A stretch of 64,000 nt of DNA from Chitinophagaceae bacterium (GTDB taxonomy: Bacteria > Bacteroidota > Bacteroidia > Chitinophagales > Chitinophagaceae). The notes below the pieces were generated by a model, which had not been told where the DNA came from, did no database searches, and was given only the letters and a program-made list of their open reading frames with translations. Location of the stretch: contig JANPZZ010000014.1 in assembly GCA_024707305.1 (NCBI GenBank), positions 1 through 64,000 on the forward strand. Reading direction: 5' to 3'. A program made the position numbers and the translations under genes. The stretch's first letter is position 1; each line of letters begins with the position of its first letter. Positions 38,520 through 48,409 of this stretch are shown here, in pieces.

Positions 38520-39350
38520 TTGTCATCTGTTATTTTGAAAAAAGTCTTTTCTATATCTTCTTCCCCGGTTAGTGGCAATGACAGGCTTGTTGTCAGGCTG
38601 GGAAATTATCATTTTTCCTTTGCTGTCGCCGACAACAATGCGAATGAACTACGGCAGCTTGCCTATTACACAAATGCAGACATTTTAGATGAGGCATCCC
38701 TGACGGAAGTATTCCAACAGGAAGAGTTGCTCAGGAGGAGTTTCGATGATGTACGCATCGCCTTCGATTATCCTTACGCTATTCTGGTACCGGCGGTGCA
38801 TGCTACAGCATTTCCTGTAGCGGCTGCACTGGAGCTGCAATTCGGCCCACGCGGTTCATCTACTATTGAGACGGAACGCGTAAGCAGTTGGCAGTTGAAT
38901 AATCAGTTTGCCGTGCCGGCAGGTGTAATGCAATGGATACGTACACATTTTCCCAAAGTGAAAATTACGCATGGTTATACTGCGGATTTGTGCAGGATAG
39001 AATCGACTGACTTTGAAGGTGGGGTAGCACTCGACTTCCGTTCAGAAGAATTTACATTACTTGCATCACGTGGCAACAAGTTATTGTTGACGCAAACTTA
39101 TACTTACGAAAGTCCTGCAGATGTTATTTACTATCTGCTGCGTGTGATTCAGCAATTTGGTTTTTCACAGGAGGAAGTACGTCTTTCTTTATCTGGATTG
39201 ATTGAAAAAGAATCTTCGCTTTACCGGGAATTATATCAGTATTTTATTCATTTACGATTCCGTGAAGCAGAATGGCAGGTAAACAGGGAAGATGAAAATT
39301 TACCCGCCCATTTTTTCACTTCTTTATTTGACCTGGCAAAATGCGGATAA
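38520..39350 (+). CDS. DUF3822 family protein
   Basis: 276 residues from a TTG start at 38520 (first residues SSVILKKVFSISS). The family is restricted to Bacteroidota as far as I know and has no established function; the pattern of strands in the two halves (LVVRLGNYHFSFAV; GGVALDFRSEEFTLLASRGN) suggests a duplicated, actin/hexokinase-like ATPase fold without obvious phosphate loops, which is inference. It lies between folB and rsmD, overlapping rsmD by 10 bases, so translational coupling and a role in ribosome or cofactor biology are possible. Confidence 0.85.
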   Translation: MSSVILKKVFSISSSPVSGNDRLVVRLGNYHFSFAVADNNANELRQLAYYTNADILDEASLTEVFQQEELLRRSFDDVRIAFDYPYAILVPAVHATAFPVAAALELQFGPRGSSTIETERVSSWQLNNQFAVPAGVMQWIRTHFPKVKITHGYTADLCRIESTDFEGGVALDFRSEEFTLLASRGNKLLLTQTYTYESPADVIYYLLRVIQQFGFSQEEVRLSLSGLIEKESSLYRELYQYFIHLRFREAEWQVNREDENLPAHFFTSLFDLAKCG

Positions 39351-39884
39351 TCGGTGGTGAACATGGTGGGAGAAAATTCAATCCCCCTTCGAAAATGCCC
39401 TATACAAGACCGACCACGGACATAGCGAAGGAAGGTTTGTTTAATGTGCTGCAACATAAACTGGATATTCCCAGTCTCAAAACACTTGACCTGTTTGGTG
39501 GCACCGGCAGTATCAGTTATGAACTTGCATCACGAGGTGCAACCGACCTGACGATTGTGGAAAAGGATGTAGCGATGTTTGCATTTATTAAAAAAGACTG
39601 CTGCCGAACTCCGTATTGATACCCTCAAGCCGGTGAAGATGGATGTGTTCCGTTTTATGGAACAATGTCAGGAAAAATTTGACTTCATCTTTGCAGGTCC
39701 ACCGTATGCGTTAGCTACTATTGACGATCTTCCCAGAATTGTTTTTGAAAAACAATTACTCAGACCGGGCGGCTGGTTTGTGCTGGAACATACGCCCCGC
39801 AACGATTACAAAACCTTTACCGGTTATAAAATGGAAAAGAATTACGGAACGACTATCTTTTCAATTTTTGAACAACCGGAATAA
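39341..39884 (+). CDS. rsmD: 16S rRNA (guanine966-N2)-methyltransferase RsmD, one frame break
   Basis: About 180 residues after repair. It methylates G966 of 16S rRNA using S-adenosylmethionine. N-terminus MRIIGGEHGGRKFNPPSK, TRPTTDIAKEGLFNVLQ, the SAM-binding LDLFGGTGSISYELASRGA, and the family catalytic motif, here FIFAGPPYA where most members have DPPY: Asp is replaced by Gly (G-P-P-Y). One extra A in the run 39590-39595 breaks the frame at FIKKTAAEL. The ATG overlaps the DUF3822 stop. Confidence 0.9.
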
Positions 39885-39915
39885 TGTTGTATACGACATT
39901 TGATTTTTTTATTAA

Positions 39916-40485
39916 ATGGATAAGAAAGAAGCACGCATATTTTATCGTCAGCAACGTATGCAACTCACGCAGCAGGAACGTACGCGTATGGATGATCTTA
40001 TCCTGATACAATTTCAAACCATCCAGCTCCCGTTTCTTTATCGTTTGCTCACGTATTATCCAATGGTGCAGCAACATGAACCGGAGACCGAACTATGTAG
40101 CCGTTTTCTGAAATTTCAGTATCCTGAATTGAGTGTTTGTTATCCAAAAACAGATACAAAAGCCTGGACAATGGAAGCGGTAGTTACCACCGATGACAGC
40201 GATTTTGAGACCGGCGACTATGGCCTGGAAGAGCCCGTATCGGGCGTGATCGCTGAACCACAATCCCTTGATATCATCTTTGTTCCCATGATCGTTATGG
40301 ATAAAAATGGATACCGGGTAGGGTTTGGAAAAGGTTGTTATGATCGCTTCCTGGCACGCTGCCGTCCCGATTGCATTAAAGTGGGTTTTAGCTATTTTGA
40401 ACCTATCGAAAAAATAGAAGACCGGGATGAATTTGACGTACCTTTAGACTTTGGCGTCACCCCCGGAAATGTTTATGTTTTTTAA
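39916..40485 (+). CDS. 5-formyltetrahydrofolate cyclo-ligase
   Basis: 189 residues. It converts 5-formyl-THF to 5,10-methenyl-THF with ATP, returning folate to one-carbon metabolism, and so fits with folB in this run. Seen: the N-terminal KKEARIFYRQQRMQL, GLEEPVSG, and the family signature IIFVPMIVMDKNGYRVGFGK followed by GCYDRFLA. The C-terminus VPLDFGVTPGNVYVF overlaps the start of lpxK, so the two are translationally coupled. Confidence 0.92.
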   Translation: MDKKEARIFYRQQRMQLTQQERTRMDDLILIQFQTIQLPFLYRLLTYYPMVQQHEPETELCSRFLKFQYPELSVCYPKTDTKAWTMEAVVTTDDSDFETGDYGLEEPVSGVIAEPQSLDIIFVPMIVMDKNGYRVGFGKGCYDRFLARCRPDCIKVGFSYFEPIEKIEDRDEFDVPLDFGVTPGNVYVF

Positions 40486-41554
40486 CTGGTTCTTACAATC
40501 CTTCCGCATACTACTGTTGCCATTTTCATTATTGTACTGGCTGGTAATCTCCGTCCGCAGTTTTTTATACAATAAAAGAATCTGGAAATCCACCCAATTT
40601 GGAATGCCGATTATTTGTATTGGGAATCTGTCTGTCGGCGGTACCGGTAAATCGCCGATGGTGGAGTACCTCGTACGACAACTTCAGCCACATTTCAAAG
40701 CAGCAACCTTAAGTCGTGGGTATAAACGGAAAACCAAAGGCTATTCACTGGCGAATGACCAGACGACAGCGCTCGAGATTGGCGACGAGCCGATGCAGTT
40801 TCACCTCAAGTTTCCAGATCTTCCGGTAGCTGTAGGTGAAGACAGGATTGAGGCAGTGGCTCAATTGTTGCATGACAGACCCGAGACAGAAGTAATTATT
40901 CTGGATGATGCATTTCAGCATCGCGCAGTACAGGCGGGTTTGAATATTGTTTTAACGGATTACAACAATCTTTATACAAACGATTTTTATTTACCGGCAG
41001 GCGATCTGCGAGATCTGAAATCATCGGCAAAGCGGGCAAATTGGATTGTGGTAACGAAATGCCCGCCCGATCTTTCTTTTGCTGAAAAAGAAAGAGTAAC
41101 CAGGGAGCTGAACCTGCAACCCGGACAGGAATTGTTCTTTGCATCGATGGCTTATGATGTTCCGTACCATTTGCTGACGGGAGAACAAAAGAAACTCGAC
41201 CCGGCCGATGAAATTTTACTGATAACCGGAATTGCCAACCCTGCGCCGCTGAAAGAGTACCTGGAAAAATACATCGGAGGTTATCATTTGCAGGCATATT
41301 CAGATCATCACATTTTTACAATAGACGATTTGCGGGATATCCTGAAAAAATATGACGGGTTGGAGGGGAAACAAAAAATTATGCTGACAACTGAAAAGGA
41401 TGCGGTACGATTAACTAAATTCAGGAACGAATTGAGCGACCGATCTTTTTATGTTTTGCCTGTGCGACATGAAATACTGTTTGACCAGGCAGAACGATTT
41501 AATAACTTATTGATAGATTTTGTCCGGAATTTCAGGGCAGAAGTGAAAAAATGA
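40469..41554 (+). CDS. lpxK: Tetraacyldisaccharide 4'-kinase
   Basis: About 361 residues. LpxK phosphorylates the lipid A precursor at the 4' position at the inner membrane. N-terminal membrane helix (FRILLLPFSLLYWLVISVRS), P-loop IGNLSVGGTGKSPMVEYL, DDAFQHRAV and EILLITGIANPAPLKEYL are typical. The start is either ATG 40469 or ATG 40475 inside the end of the cyclo-ligase gene; the second is preceded by GGAAATG-TTT and gives MFFNWFLQ, a common family start. rnr begins 3 bases after its stop. Confidence 0.93.
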   Translation: MFMFFNWFLQSFRILLLPFSLLYWLVISVRSFLYNKRIWKSTQFGMPIICIGNLSVGGTGKSPMVEYLVRQLQPHFKAATLSRGYKRKTKGYSLANDQTTALEIGDEPMQFHLKFPDLPVAVGEDRIEAVAQLLHDRPETEVIILDDAFQHRAVQAGLNIVLTDYNNLYTNDFYLPAGDLRDLKSSAKRANWIVVTKCPPDLSFAEKERVTRELNLQPGQELFFASMAYDVPYHLLTGEQKKLDPADEILLITGIANPAPLKEYLEKYIGGYHLQAYSDHHIFTIDDLRDILKKYDGLEGKQKIMLTTEKDAVRLTKFRNELSDRSFYVLPVRHEILFDQAERFNNLLIDFVRNFRAEVKK

Positions 41555-41557
41555 TAT

Positions 41558-43549
41558 ATGGGAAAGAAGAATAACTCCCGCAAAAAAGCGAAACATAGTA
41601 CATCGGAAGGAAAAGTATTCAAAGGAAAATTGGATATTACACGCTCAGGAATGGGCTTTGTAATTGTGCAGGATATGGAAACGGATATCTTAATTCGTCC
41701 GAATGATTTTTTAACAGCCATGCATGGCGATACTGTTGCAGTACGAATTAAATCCGGGGGCGGTCGCCGTTTGCAGGGAGAAGTGGTGCAGGTACTTGAA
41801 CGCAAACGCACCGAATTTATTGGTAACATACAATTGAATGAAACATTTGCATTCTTCATAGCGGATTCTGAAAAACCGATGCCGGATTTCTTTATCCCGC
41901 TTGCACAATTGAACAATGCGAAAAATGGCGACAGGGTAGTGGCCCGGCTGGTAAAATGGGAAGAAGGTGATAAACGACCCGTGGGCGAGGTGGTGACAAT
42001 ACTTGATGCTGAGAACAACAACGACGCAGCGATGAAGGGCATTCTTTTAGAAGCTGGTTTCCCGCTCGAATTCCCTGATGATGCCCTGGAAGTTGCTGCA
42101 AGAATTCCTGACGTTATTCCTGCGGAAGAAATAAAAAAGCGAAAAGATGTGCGTGACATCCTCACGTTCACTATAGACCCTGCTGATGCGAAGGATTTCG
42201 ATGACGCGATTTCATTTCGGGTATTGAAAAATGGTGTGTATGAAATAGGCGTGCACATCGCAGATGTGAGCTATTATGTAGAACCTGATAATGCATTGGA
42301 TAAAGCTGCTTATCAGAAAGCAACATCGGTGTATCTGCCAGATCGCGTGAATCCAATGTTGCCTGAGCATATCTCGAATGTTCTTTGCTCGCTTCGACCC
42401 AATGAAGATAAGCTGACGTTCTCCGCCATCTTCCAGATAAACAACAAGGCTGAAGTAAAACAATACTGGCTGGGTAGGACTGTAATGCATAGCGACCGCC
42501 GATTTACTTATGAAGAAGCGCAGGAAATAATCGAAAACGGTGAAGGCGATCATGCAGAAGTGATTCTGAAGTTGAACGAAATTGCGCAAAAATTCCGCAA
42601 GAAAAGATTTGCAAAAGGCGCCATCAATTTCAGCTCGCAGGAGGTGCGTTTCAAACTCGATGAAAAAGGTGATCCGATCGGCATCGTTATCAAAGAGAGT
42701 AAAGAAGCACACCAGCTCATTGAAGAACTGATGTTGCTTGCCAATAAATACGTAGCGGAGAATGTGTCGAAAGTGCGTGTCAACAATAAGGAATTGCCCT
42801 TCCCTTACCGTGTACACGATACTCCCGATGAAGAAAAACTTTTGCCATTTATTGCGTTCGCAAATAAGTTCGGGCATAAGTTTGATAAATCGTCTCCAGA
42901 AAAAATCGCATCCTCATTTAACCAGTTGCTGAAAGATGCGCATGGCAAACCTGAGCAACATGTGTTGGAACAGCTCGGTATTCGTACAATGGCAAAAGCA
43001 AAATATACAACTGAGAATATTGGTCACTACGGTCTCGGTTTTGTGCACTACTGCCATTTTACATCGCCCATCAGGCGTTATCCTGATATTATGGTGCACC
43101 GTATTTTACAGGATGTGCTCGACAACAAAGCCACGATTGATAAAAAACTCGAAGACCGTTGTAAGCATTGCAGCGAACGTGAACGTGCTGCGATGGAAGT
43201 GGAAAGAGCGGCCAACAAATACAAGCAGGTGCAGTTTATGCAGCAGCACGTAGGTGAGGAGTTTGATGGTGTGATCAGCGGTGTAGCTGCTTTTGGTTTC
43301 TGGGTTGAAACAATTGATCATAAATGTGAGGGGCTTGTTAGTGTGGCGAGCTTGCTCGACTATGACGAATTCCGACATGTTGAAAGTGAATACTGCCTGG
43401 TTGGTCACCGAAGCGGTAAGAAATTCCGGATGGGTGATAAAGTCCGCATCCAGGTTGCTGCTGCCAACCTGCTGAAACGCCAACTTGATTATGTGTGGGT
43501 GCTTACGGCGGAAGAAGAAGAGCGGAAAAGCAGGAAGAAGAAAAAATGA
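41558..43549 (+). CDS. rnr: Ribonuclease R
   Basis: 663 residues, somewhat shorter than enterobacterial RNase R. It is a processive 3'-5' exoribonuclease that degrades structured RNA. Cold-shock/OB domains occupy the N-terminal third (GMGFVIVQDMETDILIRPND). The RNB catalytic domain has DPADAKDFDDAISF with the metal-binding aspartates and HFTSPIRRYPDIMVHR. A C-terminal S1 domain (FDGVISGVAAFGFWVETIDH) and a lysine-rich tail follow. It is the last gene of the uninterrupted folB-to-rnr run; a short repeat follows before the polyprenyl synthase. Confidence 0.96.
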   Translation: MGKKNNSRKKAKHSTSEGKVFKGKLDITRSGMGFVIVQDMETDILIRPNDFLTAMHGDTVAVRIKSGGGRRLQGEVVQVLERKRTEFIGNIQLNETFAFFIADSEKPMPDFFIPLAQLNNAKNGDRVVARLVKWEEGDKRPVGEVVTILDAENNNDAAMKGILLEAGFPLEFPDDALEVAARIPDVIPAEEIKKRKDVRDILTFTIDPADAKDFDDAISFRVLKNGVYEIGVHIADVSYYVEPDNALDKAAYQKATSVYLPDRVNPMLPEHISNVLCSLRPNEDKLTFSAIFQINNKAEVKQYWLGRTVMHSDRRFTYEEAQEIIENGEGDHAEVILKLNEIAQKFRKKRFAKGAINFSSQEVRFKLDEKGDPIGIVIKESKEAHQLIEELMLLANKYVAENVSKVRVNNKELPFPYRVHDTPDEEKLLPFIAFANKFGHKFDKSSPEKIASSFNQLLKDAHGKPEQHVLEQLGIRTMAKAKYTTENIGHYGLGFVHYCHFTSPIRRYPDIMVHRILQDVLDNKATIDKKLEDRCKHCSERERAAMEVERAANKYKQVQFMQQHVGEEFDGVISGVAAFGFWVETIDHKCEGLVSVASLLDYDEFRHVESEYCLVGHRSGKKFRMGDKVRIQVAAANLLKRQLDYVWVLTAEEEERKSRKKKK

Positions 43550-43592
43550 GAACTTGTGGAAATGAGGAAATGAGGAAATGTGGAAATGTGTA
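43550..43592. repeat. Short GGAAATG-type repeat
   Basis: Tandem GTGGAAATGAGGAAATGAGG-like units just after the rnr stop: one half of the cassette type seen at 6355 without its facing half. Confidence 0.7.
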
Positions 43593-43640
43593 AGTATCCT
43601 GAAATAAAAATATTCAATTTGATAATCAACGAACCATCTG

Positions 43641-44608
43641 ATGTTTTCTTTTTTCTGAATTATCTTCTTCGTTTGCGCGGCATTTTGAATCGATTCAATT
43701 TTCAAAGGAACCTGCAACGCTATATGAGCCGAACCAGTATTTTTTACAAATAAGTGGAAAGCGGGTACGTCCTGTATTATGCCTGATGGCAAACGAATTG
43801 TTTGATCAGATTCATAAAGACAGCTGGGATCTTGCTGCAGCGATTGAGCTGTTTCACAACTTTACACTTATTCATGACGACATCATGGATAAAGCGCCCT
43901 TGAGAAGAGGCGTAGAGACCGTTCCCCGGAAATATGGTGAGAATACCGCGATCTTATCGGGTGATGTAATGCTTATCAATGCCTACACTTTATTAAACAA
44001 CCTCCATAAAGACGTGATTCACCAGGTGCAGCATTTATTCAATACAACTGCACGTGAAGTATGTGAAGGTCAGCAATACGATATGGATTTTGAAAAACGC
44101 GAAAACGTTAGGCCTGGATGATTATCTAAAGATGATCGAGTTGAAGACTTCCGTACTAATTGCTGCCAGTCTGAAGATGGGTGCGATAATGGGTGGTGCA
44201 GGGCAGCGGAATCAAAACCTGTTGTATGAATTTGGCCGCAAGCTGGGGCTGGCTTTCCAGGTGCAGGATGATTATCTCGACGCTTTTGGTGACCCTGCGA
44301 AGTTTGGGAAACAGGTTGGCGGTGACATCATCGCAAATAAAAAGACTTTCTTATTGATACATGCCCGTGAAACGGCGAATGAGGCACAACAAAAAGAGTT
44401 GAACCACTGGATGTCGTCCAATGAACCGGGAAAAGTGGAAGCGGTTTTGAAACTCTTCAGGGATTGCGGGGTAGACGACTGGGCGCTGGCACTAAAAAAC
44501 CGCTACCTCGACGAAGCGCTGCAACACCTCGAAGATATAGCGGTTACAAGCGACAGGAAAGTGCCGCTGAGGGAAGTGGCCTCATTCCTGGTACAACGTG
44601 AATACTAA
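43641..44608 (+). CDS. Polyprenyl synthetase (trans-isoprenyl diphosphate synthase), two frame breaks
   Basis: About 322 residues after repair. It adds isoprene units to allylic diphosphates and probably makes the octaprenyl-type chain of menaquinone or a related product. First Asp-rich motif HDDIMDKAPLRRG; second QDDYLDAFGD; also ISGKRVRPVLCLMANELF. One extra T in the run 43649-43654 near the start and one extra G near 44112 break the frame; repaired, the N-terminus reads MFSFSELSSSFARHFES and the join reads FEKRENVSLDDYLKM. Without repair the frame appears to begin only at 43786. It follows rnr after a repeat. Confidence 0.9.
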
Positions 44609-44644
44609 CAGCCGACCGGACTTTTAACCCACATTATTCCATTC

Positions 44645-44989
44645 TCAGGCCATTGCCACACAGGAGATGATGACACCCAGGTCAATCAAAAGGCTCAAAA
44701 AGAAAATGGGTATAGTGATGCGGGTTGGCATTGCTGCGAGATTAGAAACAAGTGTCATGGCCATTGCACCTATCACAATTGGCCAGAATATGAAATTATT
44801 TCCTGTAAACATTACGGTTAAGATAGTTACGATGGTAAATGCGCAACCGTGCCCGGCCACCCCGAGCGCCAGCCAGAAGAAGCGATTTTCTTCCTGACCT
44901 TTTGCCCATTTCATAAATCTTGACCAGTAGCCTGCATTCGCAGTATGAAGAAGTTGCTTTGCTTTGGGGTGTTGAATTGCGGGGTTCAT
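44645..44989 (-). CDS. Small membrane protein of unknown function
   Basis: 114 residues from MNPAIQHPKAKQLLHTANAG (ATG 44989..44987); a longer frame to 45082 begins with unlikely residues. Three predicted membrane helices: FFWLALGVAGHGCAFTIVTI, FWPIVIGAMAMTLVSNLAAM and ITIPIFFLSLLIDLGVIISC. The charged N-terminus probably faces the cytoplasm. No family recognised. Divergent from the amino acid permease at 45120. Confidence 0.6.
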   Translation of the reverse strand: MNPAIQHPKAKQLLHTANAGYWSRFMKWAKGQEENRFFWLALGVAGHGCAFTIVTILTVMFTGNNFIFWPIVIGAMAMTLVSNLAAMPTRITIPIFFLSLLIDLGVIISCVAMA

Positions 44990-45119
44990 AATGTAAAATT
45001 TATAGTGCAAATTTCCATCGGTCCGCGTATCTTTTGAATGACCCCGGTCGTCACTTACCCTGATTCTGATCAACCAACGCAATTTTTACCTATTTTGGAG
45101 CGGCAAAACCAACAACTGC

Positions 45120-46837
45120 ATGGCAAACTCTTTTTTCGTAAGAAATCTATTGATAAGATCCGTCAGGAATACGAAGCTGGTCTGGCAGAAAAAGGAAGCG
45201 GACTCAAGAAAGTACTGGGTGTAAAGGATCTGACCTTTCTTGGTATCGCCGCTGTAATTGGCGCAGGTATCTTCTCCACCATCGGCGGCGCTGCGTATGA
45301 GGGAGGACCGGGGATATCAGTTCTATTTGTTATTACCGCAATTACCTGTGGTTTCTCTGCACTTTGTTATGCTGAGTTTGCCAGCCGCGTACCGGTTGCT
45401 GGTAGCGCTTATACTTATTCTTATGTCACTTTTGGTGAATTAATTGCCTGGATTATTGGCTGGGCTTTGATTCTTGAATATGCCATCGGCAACATCGTGG
45501 TCGCTATTTCATGGAGCAGTTATTTTAATAACCTGCTTGTAAATATTTTTCATATTCATCTTCCGGATTGGTTGTTGATTGATCCCGCAACTGCCAGTAA
45601 TGCTTTCACTGAAGCAACCACCGCATTTGCATCTGGGCAAACGCTGACGGCTGAAGAAACCAAAAATTACCAGTTTGCAATTGACGCATACAACAGTGCG
45701 CCCAGTATTGGCAACAGTAAAATTTTCTTCAACCTGCCCGCATTGCTGGTAGTAGGACTTGTTACCTGGCTGGCTTATATCGGTATCAAAGAGAGTAAGC
45801 AGTCGGCCAATTTCATGGTGATATTCAAAGTGGCAGTAATCATTTTCGTGATAATTGCGGGTGCGTTTTATGTGGATACCAATAATTGGACACCCTTTAT
45901 GCCCAATCGGTTTGAAGGGGTGTTAAAAGGTGTTTCCGCTGTCTTTTATGCTTATATTGGTTTTGACGCCATCTCTACCACTGCTGAAGAATGTAAGAAC
46001 CCTCAACGCGATATGCCACGCGGTATGATATATTCATTAGTGATCTGCACCGTGCTGTATATCCTGATTGCGCTGGTGTTGACGGGTATTGAAAATTATT
46101 CTGCATTTAAAGACGTGAAAGATCCGTTGGCGTTTGTATTCGAAAACAGAGCTCCCTGGATTGAACGTATCATCAGCATCAGCGCGGTAGTGGCTACTAC
46201 ATCTGTACTGCTGGTGTTCCAGTTGGGCCAGCCCCGTATCTGGATGGCAATGAGTCGTGACGGATTACTGCCGAAGAAGTTTCAAAAAATTCATCCTAAA
46301 TACCAAACGCCTTCTTTTGCAACCATTGTTACTGGTGTGATCGTGGGAATTGGCGCCCTGTTGCTGCAAAGCAGCCTGATGACTGATTTGACAAGCATCG
46401 GTACTTTGTTTGCATTTGTGTTGGTTTCTGGAGGTGTGTTGTTGCTGCCACCAGTACCCAAGGTTCCGGGTAAGTTCAAATTGCCCTATATCAACGGTCA
46501 GTTTATTATTCCTGCACTGTATTTAACATTCGTCGTCTTCTATTGGGATCGCGTACAGGACGGCTTCGGCAATTTTGGTACCCTGTTTACAGATATCAAA
46601 ACAACCAGTTTCGAAGAAATATTATTTATCATGTTCATTTTGGTGGCCGGTATTCTTTCGGTGCTCACGTTGATCCGTAAATACTCATTAATTCCCATCA
46701 TGGGCGTATTGAGCTGTTTGTATCTGCTGGTGGAAATTCCGGCGAGCAGCTGGCTGCTCTTCCTGGTTTGGATGGCAGTGGGTCTGTGTATTTATTTCCT
46801 TTATGGACAAAAGAATTCGAAACTGAACCAATCCTGA
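45120..46837 (+). CDS. APC-family amino acid permease, probable base missing near the start
   Basis: About 573 residues, 12 or more membrane helices. Core motifs: GVKDLTFLGIAAVIGAGIFS (substrate-binding unwound helix GAGIFS), IGFDAISTTAEECKNPQRDM and QPRIWMAMSRDGLLPK, typical of cationic amino acid transporter-like APC members. An uninterrupted frame reaches back to 45038, but its first 30 residues look random. ATG 45120 gives MANSFF, and one more T in the run before 45137 would join it to RKKSIDKIRQEYEAG, the usual family start. I take 45120 with a missing base as likelier. Substrate is unknown. Confidence 0.88.
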
Positions 46838-46870
46838 TAGTTAACACATCGATGGCTGACCAATAGGCTG

Positions 46871-46878
46871 TATTTTTG
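46871..46878 (+). promoter_or_regulatory. -7 promoter box, 4 bases before the DUF2027-Smr start
   Basis: TATTTTTG, exact TAnnTTTG, then CGGT and the ATG at 46883. Predicts transcription starting at or beside the start codon. Confidence 0.6.
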
Positions 46879-46882
46879 CGGT

Positions 46883-47905
46883 ATGAAGTACCAAATAGGA
46901 GATACAGTGCTGGTGCTCCTTTCCAATGAGGAAGGGGAGATCGTGGAGATTATTAATGATAAAATGGTCATGGTAGAAGTGCGTGGTGTGCGTTTTCCGG
47001 TATACATGGACCAAATCGATTTTCCGTATTTCAAACGATTCAGCGAAAAGAAAAAATTTGCGCCGCAAAAGCAGAAAAAATATGTGGAAGATATCCGCCG
47101 TGAGAAACCTACAACTACGCCGCGGAAAGCTGAAGGGGTACTCCTGAGTTTTTTACCTGTAACAGATACCGATGAGTTTGGAGATGAAGTAGTAGAACAG
47201 CTCAAGCTTCATCTGATCAACCAAACTCCCGAAGCTTACAATTTTACTTATCAGTTGCATTTTTTTGGTGAAAAGGATTTTGAACTAAAGAATACCATTC
47301 AACCGTGGCAGGACTTCTATCTACATGATATTCCTTTTGCAGATATGAATGACAGCCCTTCTTATCATTTCGATTTTTCACTGGTAAAACCTGATAAACG
47401 TAAGGCGGATCATTTTGAAGCTTCGGTTAAAATCAAGCCCAAACAATTTTTCAGCAAGCTGGAAGAAATCCGCAAAGCAAATAAGGCAACGTTTTCGCAG
47501 AAGCTGATGGAGGCTTATCCTGATAAACTGGAAGAAGATGTGGTAGAACTGGGTCCACTTGCGAGAAAAGGATATAAAATTTACAACGCTGCAGAGGCCC
47601 GTAAACACCTGGAGCCTGCGCGTAGTGTGGTGGATTTGCATATTGAAAAGCTGACCAATGATTCCGGGAGCATGAGCAACCTTGAGATTCTCGCGATGCA
47701 ATTAAAAACATTCGAGAAGTTTTTTGATCTGGCGGTTGCCCATCGGCTGCCTTCCGTGATCTTTATTCATGGAGTGGGAGAAGGTCGCCTGCGCGATGAG
47801 ATTCACGACAGTCTGCGCTTAAAACGTGAGGTAAAGAGTTTTGTTAACCAATACGACCCACGTTTTGGATACGGTGCAACGGAAGTTTGGTTGAATTATA
47901 AATAG
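46883..47905 (+). CDS. DUF2027 and Smr domain protein
   Basis: 340 residues. The N-terminal 70 residues (IGDTVLVLLSNEEGEIVEII ... VEVRGVRFPVYMDQID) resemble the KOW/SH3-like part seen in MutS2-type proteins. The DUF2027 middle covers about 85-235. The C-terminal Smr domain has VDLHIEKL (DxH), then VIFIHGVGEGRLRDEI, the HGxGxG motif associated with nuclease activity. Smr proteins nick DNA or cut RNA, and MutS2-like ones act in ribosome rescue. No MutS ATPase core is present. Probably a leaderless message, see the promoter entry. Confidence 0.88.
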   Translation: MKYQIGDTVLVLLSNEEGEIVEIINDKMVMVEVRGVRFPVYMDQIDFPYFKRFSEKKKFAPQKQKKYVEDIRREKPTTTPRKAEGVLLSFLPVTDTDEFGDEVVEQLKLHLINQTPEAYNFTYQLHFFGEKDFELKNTIQPWQDFYLHDIPFADMNDSPSYHFDFSLVKPDKRKADHFEASVKIKPKQFFSKLEEIRKANKATFSQKLMEAYPDKLEEDVVELGPLARKGYKIYNAAEARKHLEPARSVVDLHIEKLTNDSGSMSNLEILAMQLKTFEKFFDLAVAHRLPSVIFIHGVGEGRLRDEIHDSLRLKREVKSFVNQYDPRFGYGATEVWLNYK

Positions 47906-47957
47906 CCATTCCCGTTTACAAGGTTAAATCATCTTTCAATTTCAATTTACGATTGGC

Positions 47958-47965
47958 TAACTTTG
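47958..47965 (+). promoter_or_regulatory. -7 promoter box of rnpB
   Basis: TAACTTTG, exact TAnnTTTG, ending 4-5 bases before the expected 5' end of RNase P RNA. This agrees with the short box-to-start distance assumed for the predicted leaderless genes. Confidence 0.7.
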
Positions 47966-47967
47966 CG

Positions 47968-48368
47968 ACGGCTGCATGCCGGGTCATCGCTTCCTGCAAG
48001 GGAGGAGGAAAGTCCGGACAGCATAGGGCAGTGTACCGGTGAACAGCCGGGTGGAGGTTCGCCTTCAACAGAAAGTGCCACAGAAAATTACCGCCCTGCT
48101 TCGGCGGGGTAAGGGTGAAAACGTGAGGTAAGAGCTCACGACTGTTGTTGGTAACAACAATAGTGGGTAAACCTTTCATGCTGAAATGCCACATATACCC
48201 CGGTTCATGGGAGCTTCGGCTCCCGGAGGTGAGCGGCCCGTTCACTTTCCGAAAGGAAACAGGGGAGGGTAGGCAGCTTGAGCCCTGCGGGCAACTGCAG
48301 GGACAGATAAATGATGGCCATTCCGATTTTGTCGGAATACAGAATCCGGCTTACAGGCCTGCAGCCAA
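47968..48368 (+). ncRNA. rnpB: RNase P RNA (class A)
   Basis: The catalytic RNA that trims tRNA 5' leaders. Universally conserved blocks are present in order: GGAGGAAAGTCCGGACA (48001 on), GTGAAACG-like GGGTGAAAACGTGAGGTAAG, GCGGCCCG, and the 3' end ACAGAATCCGGCTTACAGGC. The 5' GGCTGCA (47970-47976) pairs with the 3' TGCAGCC (48360-48366) as helix P1, which sets the ends to within a few bases. An exact promoter box lies directly upstream. Confidence 0.95.
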
Positions 48369-48379
48369 TGCATTCAGAT

Positions 48380-48409
48380 GATGCCGTTCCCATTCCCGGG
48401 AGCGGCATC
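48380..48409. terminator. Hairpin after rnpB and the CPBP gene
   Basis: GATGCCG..TCCC pairs with GGGA..CGGCATC. No T-run follows on either strand, so it may be a weak terminator or a 3' stabiliser. The right arm includes the CPBP stop codon. Confidence 0.5.
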
